A stretch of 64,000 bases of DNA from Rhodamnia argentea (Eukaryota > Streptophyta > Magnoliopsida > Myrtales > Myrtaceae). Under the pieces are notes generated by a model. The model ran no database searches and had not been told where the DNA came from. It saw nothing but the letters and a program-made list of their open reading frames with translations. The DNA is taken from contig NC_063157.1 in NCBI RefSeq assembly GCF_020921035.1, forward strand, positions 9,708,001 to 9,772,000, given 5' to 3'. Of this stretch, positions 1-11,549 are shown in pieces (the stretch's first letter is position 1; every line of letters starts with the position of its first letter). Both the position numbers and the translations under genes were made by a program.

Positions 1-810
1 ACCTTGAAAACCACGACCACGACCACGATAAGAACTATCTGAATTCCAATGTCCACGACTACTAAAACGGCCACGAGTCCCTTGACCTCCACGAGCCACC
101 ATAGCACTACCGTCTGAAATTGGTGAAGTCTTAGAACCGGGAAGTATAACGAGCGGCTCGAGAATACACTTCTTCAATAGAAGGAAGAGTGCTTTGAGAG
201 GTAATCTGTTGACGAAGAGCACCGTGATCCGGACCAAGGCTACGAAGAAAGAGCACGGTTATCATGTCCGCTTCTCGTTGCTTTGCATCTGAGTAACTGT
301 GGTAGCAGGTGGAAAATAAGACTTGAGGCGCCGATACAAAGATGCAAAATGAGCATAATGTTCCGCCAAACCAGCATCACCAATTTTGGCTTCAAATAAA
401 GCCTCCCACATATCACAAACCCGACTCATGTTATTCTGTCCGGAATACAATAAAGCACACTTTGTCCATACCTCACGTGCTGTAGTGCAATCCATGAAAA
501 GATGACGAACCGATTCAGCCATACTTCCCCATAAAAGTGTACGCAAAGTGGCATCTACGTACTTCCATTCTTCTAGACTATCCGAATCTGCGGGTGGTTC
601 TTCTTCAAGCCATCTAGACTGGCGATTAGAATAAATAAAAGTTGAAAGAGCCATCGACCAAGAAGGGTAGTTGGTACCGTCCAACTTAACCAAGGTATTG
701 TGTAAATTTGTCATACTATAATATGGACCAAAAGATACCGAACTCGAAGAAGCACTAGAGGGGCCCAACCCCGAAACAATTGATGGAGAACTAGATGAAC
801 TAGTAGACAT
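1..810 (-). pseudogene. Copia gag (capsid/nucleocapsid) pseudogene, partial
   Basis: The ATG is at 810 (MSTSSSSS...). The first frame encodes a UBN2/retrotransposon gag domain with the hallmark KLDGTNYPSWSMAL and a later EEWKYVDATLRTLLWGSM segment. It stops at 262. The expected continuation (MITVLFLRSLGPDHGALRQQ, then SIEEVYSRAARY) is present in another frame, and an RGG-rich nucleocapsid-like stretch (VARGGQGTRGRF...RGRGRG) follows in a third frame up to base 1. There are therefore at least two frameshifts, near 265-295 and near 150-165. The zinc knuckle and pol would lie outside the window. Gag would assemble the cytoplasmic virus-like particle in an intact copy. Confidence 0.8.
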
Positions 811-1370
811 CCTCACAAACTATTAATCACCGATCACTGGAAACTTGACCCGTATGCAATCAAGTAAAACACGCCACTTACTATACTACTTCTTCGAGTA
901 TCCACAAATATTACTTCAAATTCGGACACAATATTCACACTTTTGACACCGCTGAACTCCAAATTCGGTCAAATCCAAGTACCATATTCAACGATCCCAG
1001 CAGCCACTCCAACTTCACTCACACTAATCATCAAGTCAGCCAAAAACATTATCAACTTCAACTCACTCCCACTTCTAACACAAAGATTCACTTCCACGCA
1101 TCAGTAGATTTAGCCAAAAACAAGAACACAAACTCACTTCAATGATTTCTTCCACAAATCATTCAACCAAATCAACAAACACCATTCATTCAATCTACGT
1201 AAAAAGTAAGCCTCGAAACTCCCCGAAGTACAATCGTTCGTGAGGAATCAACACATGGAGAGGTCTGAGGCAAGAAAAATCAAGTTCGACAACACTGATT
1301 TCTAGGTTTTCTGACCTAGATGACTTCCAGCAACACTAGCTAGTAGTGGGCGACCCCGAAATCAAATCGC

Positions 1371-1590
1371 CCGACCTTGGTCGACGCCGGGAGAGGTCGC
1401 CGGAGCCTAGGCGATGCTGGGCGAGGTCGCCGGAGGCCGCCGGAACGCCGGGCGAGGTCGCGGGAGGTCGCCGGGACGCCGGGTGAGGTCGCCGGGACCC
1501 GGGCGACTCCGGGCGAGGTCGCCGGGAGGCCGCCGGGACTCGGGCGACTCTTGGCGAGGTCGCCGGAGCCTAGGCGACGCCGATCTTGAG
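1371..1590. repeat. GC-rich tandem-repeat leader of the Copia element
   Basis: About 220 bp of imperfect repeats of a GAGGTCGCCGG-type unit lie between the primer-binding site and gag. The block is strikingly GC-rich in an otherwise AT-rich window and makes long open frames on both strands, which are composition artefacts. It belongs to the untranslated leader of the retrotransposon. A short run of TTCTAGGGTTT-type sequence follows between it and the PBS. Confidence 0.7.
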
Positions 1591-1657
1591 TCACCGGAGG
1601 ATGTTCCGCTTCTAGGGTTTACGTATTGTTGCTTCTAGGGTTTATGTTTTGATTTTG

Positions 1658-1670
1658 GGCTCTGATACCA
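1658..1670 (-). other. Primer-binding site for tRNA-iMet
   Basis: On the minus strand this reads TGGTATCAGAGCC, the classic plant Copia primer-binding site matching the 3' end of initiator tRNA-Met. It lies immediately internal to the LTR and fixes the element's orientation as minus. Confidence 0.9.
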
Positions 1671-1969
1671 TGTTAACGATTAAAGAGTGATTATTTTATT
1701 TCTGAGAATAAGAGAAGTACTTATAGGCTTAAGATTAAGCCTAGTACAATTACACTTATACCCCAACTTGCTAATACTCTAACAACCCGCATATAGAACT
1801 TACTAATATGGCTTCTTTCCTGCCCTTGTTATCCATACGTCCCCTAAGATTACAAACTTTTCACTGAATTGTAAATATTATCATCCAATAGATATTACCT
1901 TCTGTTTTTTGTTTATTCACACATCACATAATTAACATTACTAATGATCTTAAACTTCGTGTATTAACA
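1671..1969 (-). repeat. 5' LTR of the Copia element (299 bp)
   Basis: The LTR starts TGTTAACG and ends GTATTAACA on the plus strand, so its ends form the short TG...CA inverted repeat expected of an LTR. It directly abuts the primer-binding site at 1658-1670. The partner LTR is outside the window, so LTR divergence and insertion age cannot be estimated. Confidence 0.85.
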
Positions 1970-2500
1970 ATGGGCAATCAAAACTATATTTGTGAAGGTG
2001 ACTATGAAGATTGAAATTCACTGGAAAAGAAAGAATATCTCCTTAATTCCTGACTAGGACTCTGCAACAATGGTGTTTTGTATTGGTTATTCATGTTTAT
2101 AACAAATCAGTTTTACCGCGCAAAGCACTGAGTGTCAAATCCTAGTTATAATCAACAGTAAGGATCACTTCATGTTATGCAGTAGCACACCTGTTCTCCA
2201 GTTAGATCTCATAGAGATCATGTTTCATGCTCTTCAGGCAAATGTTTCAAGCATAAGTTATCATCAAGAAAAGCACCATTCCTGAACTTGAATAACACTG
2301 GATACCTAAAAAGACGGACAGGTCAATTGAACAAACAATTAAATCCACAAGACTGCGTCATCAACTCTGAACCGGATCTGTGTCAATAGAGAAGTTAATT
2401 CCCAAAACATCTTCGTTGGCCTTCTTTCACTATCTCAAAAAGAGTTTGCTTCAATCTTATTTGGAGACAGCCAAGAACTGTAACCTCCAATATCTTGCAA
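1970..2500. other. EF-P 3' flank and probable 3' UTR
   Basis: No open reading frame or repeat is recognised here. It lies between the Copia LTR and the EF-P stop, and should contain the EF-P 3' UTR on the minus strand. The polyadenylation site cannot be placed with confidence. Confidence 0.4.
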
Positions 2501-5500
2501 TCATTCCTTTGCCCTGTAAACAGACAAGCAAAACATAAGTGGAGAAAGTTGATTTCAAATTTCAGATTACAACAACCAATATCTCAACTTACCTGCTCAT
2601 ATAAGAGTCCTCCTCTGTATTGACAAGTATAGCTTCACCACCTTCAATGAAAGCTGGTACCTGTAAATGTGCACGAAATTGTATCAGTACACGGTACTCA
2701 GCCTCTGCATTCTCAAAGTATCTCGGCAGCATTCGTAAACAAATTCCCAGGAAGATAACAGACAACAGCTTGAACAGATGATGGCTAACTCAAGAATTGA
2801 TGCTGGAAAGCTCAGAAGAACTCAGTTTTACAGAAAATGAGGGCTTTGGAAATGTTTAGGGAGCCAATAAAAGGATTATGTTCGGTTTCATCAATGTGCA
2901 TCACAGGATAATTGCAACAAATGACGCCTTTTACCAGCAGCATGCCAGGCATCTCCCTGCTTTGGTTGCTCCCTGTTCCTTCGAATGCGAGTAGAATCTG
3001 TTTTGAAGATTAGACATGTACTTCCTACTTTGATGAAAATATGAAGCCCCCCAATGACTGCTTGCATCAACTTCCTTTCGTAGAATCTGTATTTTATTTT
3101 TGGCACTGCCTTGTAATAGTTCGGTTTAGGTAATTGCTTATCTGGAGTTCGTCAAAATTTCCAGGTGCATGTGTATTGAGCACTATTTACGGCTCACACA
3201 AACTTGTCACAATGCAAGCAATAATTACCACATTGGATAGGATTTTTAGCAATTTAAAAGCATGGAAACACAAAACTTTACATCATGAACGAACTACAGG
3301 AAATAAGAACCATCTTGTGTAGCTCAGTGTTGAAAATAATACAAGATGAAGGTCATCCCCACTCACTTTCACCGTCAGACCATTGTCCAGTAAAGCCCTT
3401 TTCTCCCTGCATGTGAAAGCATTTTTATTCTCAGCCAGCTCCATCACTAACAGGGCAAAAAATCAATAATGGAATGAACATATGTCGCCAAAAAGTAAAA
3501 GATCAACATAAAGCATGCAAAATCCAAGTCACCAACCACCTAATGAGTGTTGGAATTAAAGAAACTTGAAGCATGCTGGTCATGTTGGCACTTGGAAATA
3601 TCATTTCATTGCTCTCAAGAAGGAAAGATTAACGATTCAGCACTACCACGTGTCATAAGCAAAGCTAGCAAGAGTCACCATTACAAAATGAAGAAAAAAA
3701 TAGTCAACAGCATGAATGTAATTTTACGGAACGTGCCTGAAGAGAAGATTGTAACTTGCAGTGAGATGCATGGCACAGGCCGCACCACCCAATCAAAACA
3801 ATACTGGCCTAAACTTGCCATCTGCGTATTTGAAAAGGAGAACCTTGGAAGACATTGTTGTTGAAAAGTAAGATGGTTAATTTTCCTCAGATTTCATATC
3901 TGGATGTAACAATTATTTAATCATCCGATTTCCCTCGGCACTTGACACACTCATTGCACTGTTCTTTTCCACTGGTCATCTTTCTTAAATATAACATAGT
4001 CAGGGTTTTTTTTTTTTTTTGTAATTAACATAAAGAGATTTCAATCTCAAAGCCACTAGCAGCATATACATGCATATAGTAGTGTTTCCAGGAAATGCAT
4101 GAAAAAAATCTTGTCCAAGACTGAAACAAGTTACATAGTTCATATCGCATATACAAGACAACAGGGAATAAAAGCAAATGAAACCTCTATTAAACTGACA
4201 TACGCAGGTGCAGCTGAAACCCCTTTCAAAGGAGGTGGAGTATCCACAACAGTGCATATCACACGCTTGGGAACTGATCCTGACAACGGTCTATCGTCAA
4301 AGAACCGCAACATGACCTTCATTTCCTCTGTCAGTGAAACATATCATGCCAACTTTAGTTAAAGATTAAGTAGCGTGGAATAAAAAGAAGTGAATAGAAA
4401 CTGTAATTTCCACTTGTTGTTTGAGTGTATTTGAAATAGAAAAGACATGGAGAGAAATAAAGAAAAAAAAATGGACTAAACGAGGCTCTACTAATTCACG
4501 TGTAGACAACATAAAAGGTAGTTGGCAGAATTTTCTTTCCATTTCCTCCTATTTTTGGGAGACCGAGGGCCCAAGGGAATTGGTTACCTCCCATTTTTCC
4601 TCTTTCCCACCAACTTGATTAAGAAAGCAAGGGAAAAAGTTCCCCATGTTACCATTTTCCTTTAATTTATTTTCAATATTCTCAAAGCAGCCGCAGAAGG
4701 TAATATTCTACGTACCTTTCAGGTAAACACCAGATTTTCCAAACAAATCCCTTTTCACGTCCACTTGCTCAAATGTCTGAGGGCTGATAGTAAATGAAAT
4801 TACATGTGGCATATGCAAGGTGAAAACCTAGCCTTTTGCTAGAAAGAAAGGAGGAGGATGGTGTCGCTTACTCTATCAAGGCAACTTCATCCCCCATCGT
4901 GCACATGCATGTGAAGGACTTCTCCTCGACAAATATCTCTGGATTGGATGAAAGATAGAGACACAATTACTTCAATTTCTCATATGCGCATTCAACAACA
5001 AGAGTTCATTCTTCTCTTTTTGTGTATTTGGAGTTTTATGAGAAGGAAAGACTAAAATGGCTTGCAATCAGCCCAATTAGGACTCATCTTGGTGATCTTG
5101 TCTAATCTTTGATGGCAAAGTACTCTAAAGAGATTCAGACACATGATTAACTATGGAAAAGAATCCTCATATAGGTCAACCTGTTCAACAATTAAACAAC
5201 TTCAGGGTTCCAAATGCATCTTCAAATGTGAGATCAGAGTTAAGGCTGACGAATGACTAAGTTTATAAATAATTGATTATTCTCTCATGATTAACTATGG
5301 AAAAGAATCCTCATATAGATCAACCTGTTCAACAATTAAACAACTTCAGGGTTCCAAATGCATCTTCAAATGTAAGATCAGAGTTAAGGCTGACGAATGA
5401 CTCAGTTTATAAATAATTGATTAGTCTCTCTATTTGGAGTGATCTGACAAGGCAAGGCTTAAATGATTTGCGATCAGCTCAACTAGGACAAATGTGATGG

Positions 5501-8500
5501 CAACATACTCTAATAGATTTAGTTTCACATTTAACTATGAAAAAGAATCCTCCTATAGCTCAATCTGTTCAACAATGGAACAACTCCAGGGGATCAAATA
5601 CATCTTCAAATGCAAGATCAGAGTTAGTGCTGATGATTAAGTTAGGTGATTGAGTAGATTTAAAGCTCGCTTGGGTCTGCTGTAACATTTAGTGTCAGAG
5701 TTATTGTGCTTTACAAGGTTGGATACTCGTAAGTTAGCTATAGTGTAAAGGGCGTTTTGTTAGAAAAATCTTTAAAATGTTGCACTGAAGGTGCTTAATA
5801 AAGTGTTTGACAAGTAATGCTGTGAGGTGCTTATCTATTGGGAGTTCAATAGAACACACAATATAAGATTCTCAGGAATAAATTTGTTTCTCCACTACTA
5901 AAAGCAAAAAATTTATCAATAGGCTTTCAAGATTAAAAGGCCACTGAGGTCTGAAGAAAATATGAAGAAGAGAAGTAATATAAGCTGCAAAAGCACCCAC
6001 AGGTTGCTTCTTATTCACAACTTCTAAAGTAGAACACCCCTATAAAAGCACTACCAAATTCACTCAAGACCCCATAGAACCACAAACCTGAAGCTAAAAA
6101 ACAAATCGATGTGACTAAACTAATTTTCAATGTTAATTCGACCTTTCTAAACTAATAAATAGGAAAAAAATTAAAAAGGCTCTCCGCTATTGACCAAATT
6201 ATGATTCAGAATTGACCAAAAAAAATTATGATTCACAAAAGGTAGAAATAAGTGCCTGCTCTAACTTTTAATGTGGCAATGGTCAACCTGGATGTGACTA
6301 TGTCAGAGGAGGACATAGTCCCACATCCAAACCCAAACATACAAATGTTATAAACTTCCCCAATCTCTCTAAGTTAGGCATATATATGCATGAAAGGAAG
6401 GGGAAGATGGATGCGTACTTTCCACAGATTCATCTGTATTAAACCGTGCATTCACTTTATTTCCACTCTCAACATCACGGAGCTCCACCTATGACAAGCA
6501 ATCAATTTAGTGCAAACTCAAAAAAAGCAACAAAGAAGAAAATAACATAAACTGACCAATAGAGAATGAACATAAGGACATTATACTGCGACCAGGCATT
6601 CAGAATCTTCAAAATAGAAACAGAAAAGAGTACACAACTTCCATTCAAGCAGTTAAAGATATTGCGGAAACAACAATGATTATTGCAACATTGGTTGATC
6701 AGTTTAATATCTACCATAAAGAGCTTAAGATTGAAAAGTAGAAAGCCTTGGGCACTAGACAAAAGGGAAATAAGGTTTTAAACTAAACACAAGGGGAAAA
6801 GTCAGAGTCTCCTTAAAAGTTAAATCCATGACCATATACCCACCTAAAAGTTCTCCAAGTTGAAGCTAGCTATAATAATCCATGTCTCATTCTCCCTTGG
6901 GTAATCATCTTACACCAAGCGACAGAAGCATTTTTGGCACAGACATACTGTCAAATGATGTCAACTTTCTGTTGCAAAACAAAATAATCCAGTACAAGTC
7001 CTCTTCCAGGTGATTCTCAGTGGCCATGTGGCGACAAAGTTCTTCATTGCAACCTAGATCTGTCCTAGCTCAATGGTTAAAGATGCATCCACGCTAATTT
7101 CGCCTTCCCCGCCAAAATCCACTCAAGATACACACGTGTTTGTTCATTCGCGCAAGCAACTTAAAATGAACTTCAGGGTTTTAGGATTGCAAACTCAAGA
7201 ACCCAATGGTCCCGCATCACTAACAAGCACCAAATAGCATCAGTCTGACCTATAAGGTTCTATGCCACTTGATCAAACGTTCCACGTACCCACGTAATTA
7301 ATGTCAATACATTTTGGACTAATTCGGGATAAAGTCTCTTAGAACAAACTATCAAACAGTTCACTAAAAGTAATTTTTGCCTGTTATAGACCAGCCTCAA
7401 TAAGCAACTGAGAAAATCAAGTATTGCCCTTTATACTTTTATGAGTGCTTCAGTCAATCTCTACAATTTAAAAGGTCACAGTCAACCTCCTGAAGTAGTA
7501 TTTTTTCCTCAATTGGGTCAGAGTCGTAGTTCCGATCCCACTTGAAGCCTGTGGCATAAGATGAGCAAATTCGACCCATGGGTAAGGCTAGAACACTTTT
7601 CATACTCCTTTTATCTAGCTTATGGCATTCAAAAATCAGATGCTTTTTTTTAATCACTTCAAATAAGACGAAGAGGAGACATGTACTTCACTTAGGAACA
7701 TGGGTTGTAGAGAAAAGATGTTGTATGCCCACATGCCTCAGAATGTCAGATTACAAGCCAGAGTATTTTGGACCAAACTTAGACGAAGTAAAATAAAATG
7801 TTGACCAAGACAAACTAAACCATAAGGGGTTGAGATAGCCAAGGAAGAACAGAGGCAAAATATAAACTGTGCTTTTCTTTCGTAAAAAAGTAATGACTTG
7901 TTAATATATTTTCCTAGAAACTACTTTCTATATCATTTGGAAATATTAGTGAAACGAAAAAAAGTTCATTATAAACAACAAATTTATGTCTAAACAATTT
8001 TGCTGATGATGAAAATACCATTCTTTATTTTAGTAAGACAAGTGATCAATATTAGAAAAGTATTTTCCAAATTGTCCTACGTGAAACAAACACACCCCAA
8101 CTGTAAAACAATTGATGCCAGAAAAAAATCACAATATTCCAAGTCAAACTGTGAAAGTATGTTGCAGAAACATAGACATTTGTTATAAAACCTGTATCAT
8201 GGCAGATCCTCGGCCCTGTTGGTTATGATCAGCTTTCACAACCTAAATAATTGCATGTAACAATATTAGAGAATGTTATCACGTTTAGACATGTTTAGCA
8301 GGCAAAATAATATGAATAACCTGAACCAACCTCGTAGAGACGACCTGAAATACACATCAATGTACAGAGATGAGTGAAGTCCATCAGTAAGTAAAAGTTC
8401 AACAAAAAGCGAAGTTAGAATAGTCCGTACAATCACGAAGCAACCTTTTCTTTCAACAACATTGCCAGGCCTTACCTGCAATATTTAAGATGCGTTCAGA

Positions 8501-9518
8501 AATGGATAAATATACGACTGCATGAAAAATACCAAACTGAACAACACGACACACACACTCAATGCGCAAATCCTGGTTTACTACTGAATAATCAAGTCCT
8601 AAGCTGATACTCATCAAACGGGCTGCCCTGTATGCTGTTTGATGTTTGTTGGATATCCCTATTCAATAGTTTGGCAGAATCTCTCACAGTTGCACCAAAC
8701 TTATCCTGCTGCATCTCGAATCTAGCTATCTCAAAAACCACAACCTGACATGTCAAGTTCATCAACTGGGGACTCACCCTCTCACGCAAAACCTATGAAC
8801 CCATTTAAAGAGACGGTGGACTCACTAATCTAGCTAACTGAGCATGTTCTGAGTACGAAGTTTGACCAATGACCCCAGTGCAGCCGGCACTGAGAAATCC
8901 TTGAGAATAAGAACATTCTATCCACAGAGGAATTATCCAATAATCACGTGACAGCAAGGCCGTATACGTAACTAGCCAGGAATCCCTATTCGCATCTTCA
9001 TTGAATGGAGCATAAAATCAAACACATCATGCGCTTCTTAACCGCTTATCTCAACAACTTACGACTGCATATTCCAAAGAATGAAAAGTCGAAATCAAGG
9101 CGCCCTGAGCATTACAAGACCTCAACTAGGCTTTCACGTAACCCAAAAAAAAAAACAAAAACAACATTGCGCCAAGCTGTTCGCCCATCGAATCGCGAAT
9201 TCCGGCGCCTACCCAGCAAGATAGGAACCACGCAAGCCAAGCTTGTCAAGTTATCTGCAAAACGAGCTGCTGCTAGCCTGCGCAATGCACGCAAAAAAAA
9301 AAGGAACTTACGTCGGATCCGCGGACTTTGACGCCGCGTTGCTGGAGGACGGACCATGGGGAGTGAAAGAGAGAACTGGTCGTGCCATCGCTCTCGGGAG
9401 CGGACGAAGACGGCGGGCGCGAGAGCGACGGTGCGGTAGCCGCCGCCGAGCGGCGAGCGGGGGCAGCAGCGACGAGCAGAGCTCGAGAGAGCCTCTTGCT
9501 CGCGAACGATGCGTTCAT
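2501..9518 (-). CDS. Organelle-type elongation factor P, 11 exons, 250 aa
   Basis: EF-P binds ribosomes stalled on poly-proline between the P and E sites and promotes peptide bond formation. Exons in coding order are 9312-9518, 8445-8475, 8331-8344, 8192-8242, 6419-6488, 4872-4938, 4716-4783, 4204-4327, 3367-3406, 2593-2660 and 2501-2513. All introns are GT-AG and the phase closes to 250 aa plus stop. Residues 1-69 are Ser/Ala/Arg-rich and look like an organelle transit peptide. The KOW-like domain I starts at VRPGNVVERKG (70-80) and its loop tip is QGRGSA with Arg95. The middle OB domain covers roughly 125-190 (IFVEEKSF...), and the C-terminal OB domain covers 192-250 (DNGLTVKVPAFIEGGE... 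SYMSRAKE). It resembles the Arabidopsis At4g26310-type mitochondrial/plastid paralogue. An upstream in-frame TTG (9530) was not used as start; the first ATG is at 9518. Transcript ends are unknown. Confidence 0.88.
5028..5650. repeat. Nested tandem duplication in EF-P intron (144-bp period)
   Basis: A 144-bp unit starting GATTAACTATGGAAAAGAAT is repeated almost perfectly (5145-5288 and 5289-5432). A third, more diverged copy sits at about 5528-5640. The sequence before copy 1 (TTGGAG...GCAATCAGCCCAATTAGG) is also repeated before the third copy (TTGGAG...GCGATCAGCTCAACTAGG). This suggests an older ~250-bp duplication followed by a recent 144-bp one. It lies in the intron between exons 6419-6488 and 4872-4938. 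Confidence 0.85.
8331..8344 (-). other. 14-nt micro-exon of EF-P
   Basis: On the minus strand GTCGTCTCTACGAG is flanked by an acceptor (TTTCAG) and a donor (GTTGGT). It joins exon end AAAG to the next exon at GTTGTG and supplies the residues G-R-L-Y-E of the conserved ERKGRxYxV motif. Skipping it would shift the frame and remove part of the KOW-like core. Confidence 0.85.
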
Positions 9519-9685
9519 GGAGCGCTCCAAGCAGCGAGACGCACTCTCTCGGTGCCTGCTTCTCGTGGGAGCCGTTGTTTTTTCACCGAAATTATTCGAG
9601 CAACGCGTTACACGACTTTAAAAATGTTAAAGAAATGCTGACGTGGCTGTTTTTTTTCCCACCCTCTTTCTTAATGTATTTTTAG
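9519..9685 (-). promoter_or_regulatory. EF-P 5' leader and proximal promoter
   Basis: Only about 167 bp separate the EF-P ATG from the hAT-like MITE at 9686. This stretch must hold the 5' UTR and core promoter unless transcription starts inside or beyond the MITE. No convincing TATA box is seen. The call rests on position only. Confidence 0.4.
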
Positions 9686-10299
9686 TAGGGGTAAGCATGA
9701 TTCCAGGGTAAAACCGAGAACCGAGAACCTCGAACCAGAACCCGTAGGATCCGCTCCGGTTCCAGATTCCAAGGTATGCGGGGTAGGTTCCGGGTTCCAA
9801 AAATTGAGGAGCAGGTTCCAACGGATAAGTTCCAGGTTCCACTACCTAGAACTTGGAACCCGGAACCTTGAACCTAGACCCCGAATTCTAAAATAAATTT
9901 TTATATTTTTCTCGGTATATATTTTTGCACAATCATACAACGTTATATGGCATCCGATGATGAGTGTATAATTTGGAATCAAACAATTTTTTATGTTTCG
10001 GGTTCCAAAAAATGATAAATGTGTTCCAAGGGATTGGTTTCGGGTTCTAAATGTAATCAGTACAGAGCCTAAAATCACTCACATCTACTTTCTCTTAGAT
10101 GTCATAGTATTCACTCTCATTTTGCTTAACTAAAAATGAAAAAATAAAAGAAATTGATAGGTTCTCGGATAACGTGTAACCGACCCTAGAACTTGTGACA
10201 GGGTAGGTTCCGGGTTCCAAAAAATAAGGAACCTATTTGGACGGGCGAGTTTCGATTCCAAGTGGAACTCAGTAAAGAATCTGGAACCGCGCACCCCTA
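9686..10299. mobile_element. hAT-like non-autonomous element (MITE), GGTTCC-rich, 614 bp
   Basis: The ends form terminal inverted repeats: TAGGGGTAAGCATGATTCC on the left, and the reverse complement of the right end TAGGGGTGCGCGGTTCC. They are flanked by near-identical 8-bp direct repeats, atttttag (9678-9685) and attttcag (10300-10307), as expected for hAT insertion. The interior is filled with GGTTCC/GGAACC words, which give artificial repeated peptides of the EPGTYP type. No transposase is encoded. It lies directly upstream of EF-P. Confidence 0.65.
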
Positions 10300-10307
10300 A
10301 TTTTCAG

Positions 10308-11292
10308 TGTTTTGCCATGTTATGTTTGCACGATTGGGATGATTTGTCAAACGGGAAGCGTCGCTAACGTTGCCTAAGTCTAGCGATGGCCACCTAGGAG
10401 ATAGGCATCGCCATTAGTTCACTATGTGCAATGATCTCGTGATCTCGTGAAAGATAAGGTAATTCCCTTGTCACTAGGCCGATTGCGTTTGTCGTCGTAT
10501 CGAGCTTAATTTGTTATTCGGATTTGCCCCGGCAAGAGCCAAACCCACGACCGTTTTCGAGCTCAAGTAGTTCTGCCTCGTGCACAGGCCTAATCACTGG
10601 CCCGTGCACTCGATGGCGCATCTAATCTAATCTATTCTCTACTTTTGACAAATAATTTATTAAGTTTCGTGAATACATAATAAAGAAAAAAGAGCAAAAA
10701 TCACTATGCAATTGATCATCAACGGGCCCATTTGATATTTCTTAGCAAAAATTCTTACGTTCTCTCAAAATGGTTCAATCATCAACCAAAACGTCAACGG
10801 CAAGACAATCATGTTTTTGCCACTTTAAGAAGGATAGAATTCTCAATTCCATCCGTCCGAAAGTCAAACTTTCTTTTCTCTCGATTCTTATTGCTTTGAT
10901 TTCCTATAGCATTTTTTTTTTTTTTATCTATCCTGTCTCTAACTCTCTTTTCTCTAACTTTTGCTTTGATTGTTTATAAAGCGCGATAATTGAACCCTAT
11001 AACTATGATACTAGCATCCTTACTCCCGCACCTATGACACTAGCATCCTCACCACCAACTATCTTTACCTATAGGGTTGCATGCCTATTGACATTTCATA
11101 GAGCATTGGCTAGGTTAAATTACGAAATTAGACATATATAGTAAGGCCGTCGTTATCGAAACATCAAGAAAATCCTTTTTTGCTATACCATTTAGGCAAA
11201 TATTGCCTTGTATTCTTCTATGTGTACCACATGGTTTGGAGTTTTTCTTTGTCACCCATTTTGAACCTAAGGTTGTAGTGTTGGGAGGAAGA
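10308..11292. other. AT-rich intergenic DNA
   Basis: No gene, RNA or transposon end was recognised here. A short direct repeat around 11005-11050 (ctatgatactagcatcc / ctatgacactagcatcc) is the only local structure. Confidence 0.4.
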
Positions 11293-11549
11293 TTAGGGCG
11301 CGCATGGTAACACTTCTACTTTAGAAATCAACTTCTAGCCAAATATTTTTTGACTTTCGCTTCGGAAGCGGAAGTTGACTTTTCTACTTATACTTCAGAA
11401 GTTGATTTCTGATCAGAAAAAGTCATTTGATAACAGGATAAAATTTTCGCTTCTGAAATAGAAATTAATTTGATAACAATTGAAAATTTCTACTTCTGGA
11501 ACATTATTAACACAAAATATTCTACAAAAAAATTATTGATCCTAACCTA

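Larger units (their letters stand above)
1..1969 (-). mobile_element. Ty1/Copia LTR retrotransposon, 5' part, cut by window start
   Basis: Read on the minus strand, the element begins with an LTR (1671-1969), followed by a 13-nt primer-binding site complementary to plant initiator tRNA-Met, a GC-rich leader and a gag region that runs off the window at base 1. The LTR ends are the perfect inverted pair TGTTAA/TTAACA. Only the 5' half is visible, so pol (protease, integrase, RT, RNaseH), the 3' LTR and the second target-site copy cannot be checked. The base after the LTR begins the possible 5-bp target duplication atggg (1970-1974). Gag carries at least two frameshifts, so this copy is probably dead. 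The element sits about 530 bp downstream of the EF-P stop codon. Confidence 0.85.

Noticed and set aside
1340..1638. Overlapping Arg/Gly/Pro-rich open frames on both strands
   Set aside because: They arise from the GC-rich tandem repeats of the Copia leader. No domain is present, and similar frames appear on both strands.
5145..5640. Spaced direct repeats considered as a CRISPR-like array
   Set aside because: The units are 144-bp tandem duplications with no short repeat-spacer structure, and the locus is a plant intron.
9519..9530. Upstream in-frame extension of EF-P starting at TTG (9530)
   Set aside because: The codon is TTG, not ATG. The first in-frame ATG is at 9518 and no non-AUG context argues for the extension.
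9627..10078. Open frames with EPGTYP-type repeated peptides
   Set aside because: They are produced by GGTTCC/GGAACC words inside the hAT-like MITE and do not form a gene.
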